Shown here piece after piece: positions 5,758 to 5,760 of a stretch of DNA of 5,760 bases; within the stretch, counting starts at the first letter, position 1, and the number at the start of each line of letters is the position of its first letter. Source of the DNA: JBCDIQ01 sp039024295. Lineage in GTDB: Bacteria; Bacteroidota; Bacteroidia; J057. Both the position numbers and the translations under genes were made by a program. The stretch spans positions 1 to 5,760 of the forward strand of contig JBCDIQ010000366.1 in assembly GCA_039024295.1 (NCBI GenBank). The letters run 5' to 3'. The notes under the pieces are model-generated. The model did not search any database. It had not been told where the DNA came from and saw only the letters and a list, made by a program, of their open reading frames with translations.

Positions 5758-5760
5758 CAA

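Noticed and set aside
5535..5760. A tRNA-Sec gene (selC) next to selD
   Set aside because: No T-loop motif of the GGTTCGAATCC type and no acceptor-stem pairing of tRNA length were found.
1..5760. CRISPR array, insertion sequence, phage or defence island
   Set aside because: No regular spaced repeats, transposase, integrase, terminal repeats or toxin-antitoxin-like pairs were seen. The genes are housekeeping or accessory metabolism with similar base composition.

Overview
This window most likely comes from a member of the Bacteroidota. No 16S or other marker gene is present, so this rests on three things. Copies of the phylum's -7 promoter element (TAnnTTTG) sit just upstream of several genes. 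Shine-Dalgarno sequences are scarce. The proteins have a Bacteroidota flavour (a NarL-type regulator with little linker, a KMO without a membrane anchor, and an AQ-type signal-peptide cleavage site). A marine or environmental lineage is plausible but unproven.

There are five complete protein genes, and neighbouring genes always lie on opposite strands (- + - + -), so the window contains no visible operon. From left to right: an AT-rich 154-base edge with no gene; a LuxR/NarL-family response regulator (minus, 155-802); a 97-base divergent promoter region; kynurenine 3-monooxygenase, kmo (plus, 900-2252); a small winged-helix protein convergent with kmo after only 14 bases (minus, 2267-2581); an AT-rich intergenic region of about 370 bases; an exported protein of unassigned function (plus, 2950-4296, possibly starting at 2908); a 189-base convergent gap; and selenophosphate synthetase, selD (minus, 4486-5523). 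The last 237 bases hold no gene. They contain a nested inverted repeat, a pair of direct repeats about two helical turns apart, and a well-formed Bacteroidota promoter facing out of the right edge, so a plus-strand gene should start just past 5760.

The genes do not form an evident pathway. Kmo belongs to tryptophan/kynurenine catabolism and, where the rest of the pathway exists, de novo NAD synthesis. SelD supplies selenophosphate for selenocysteine or 2-selenouridine. The response regulator has no kinase beside it. This looks like ordinary chromosomal backbone rather than a mobile or defence island, and no new multi-gene system is visible. The observations most worth checking are the -7 elements abutting start codons (possible leaderless mRNAs), the structured region between selD and the next gene, and the cysteine-paired exported protein that I cannot assign to a family.
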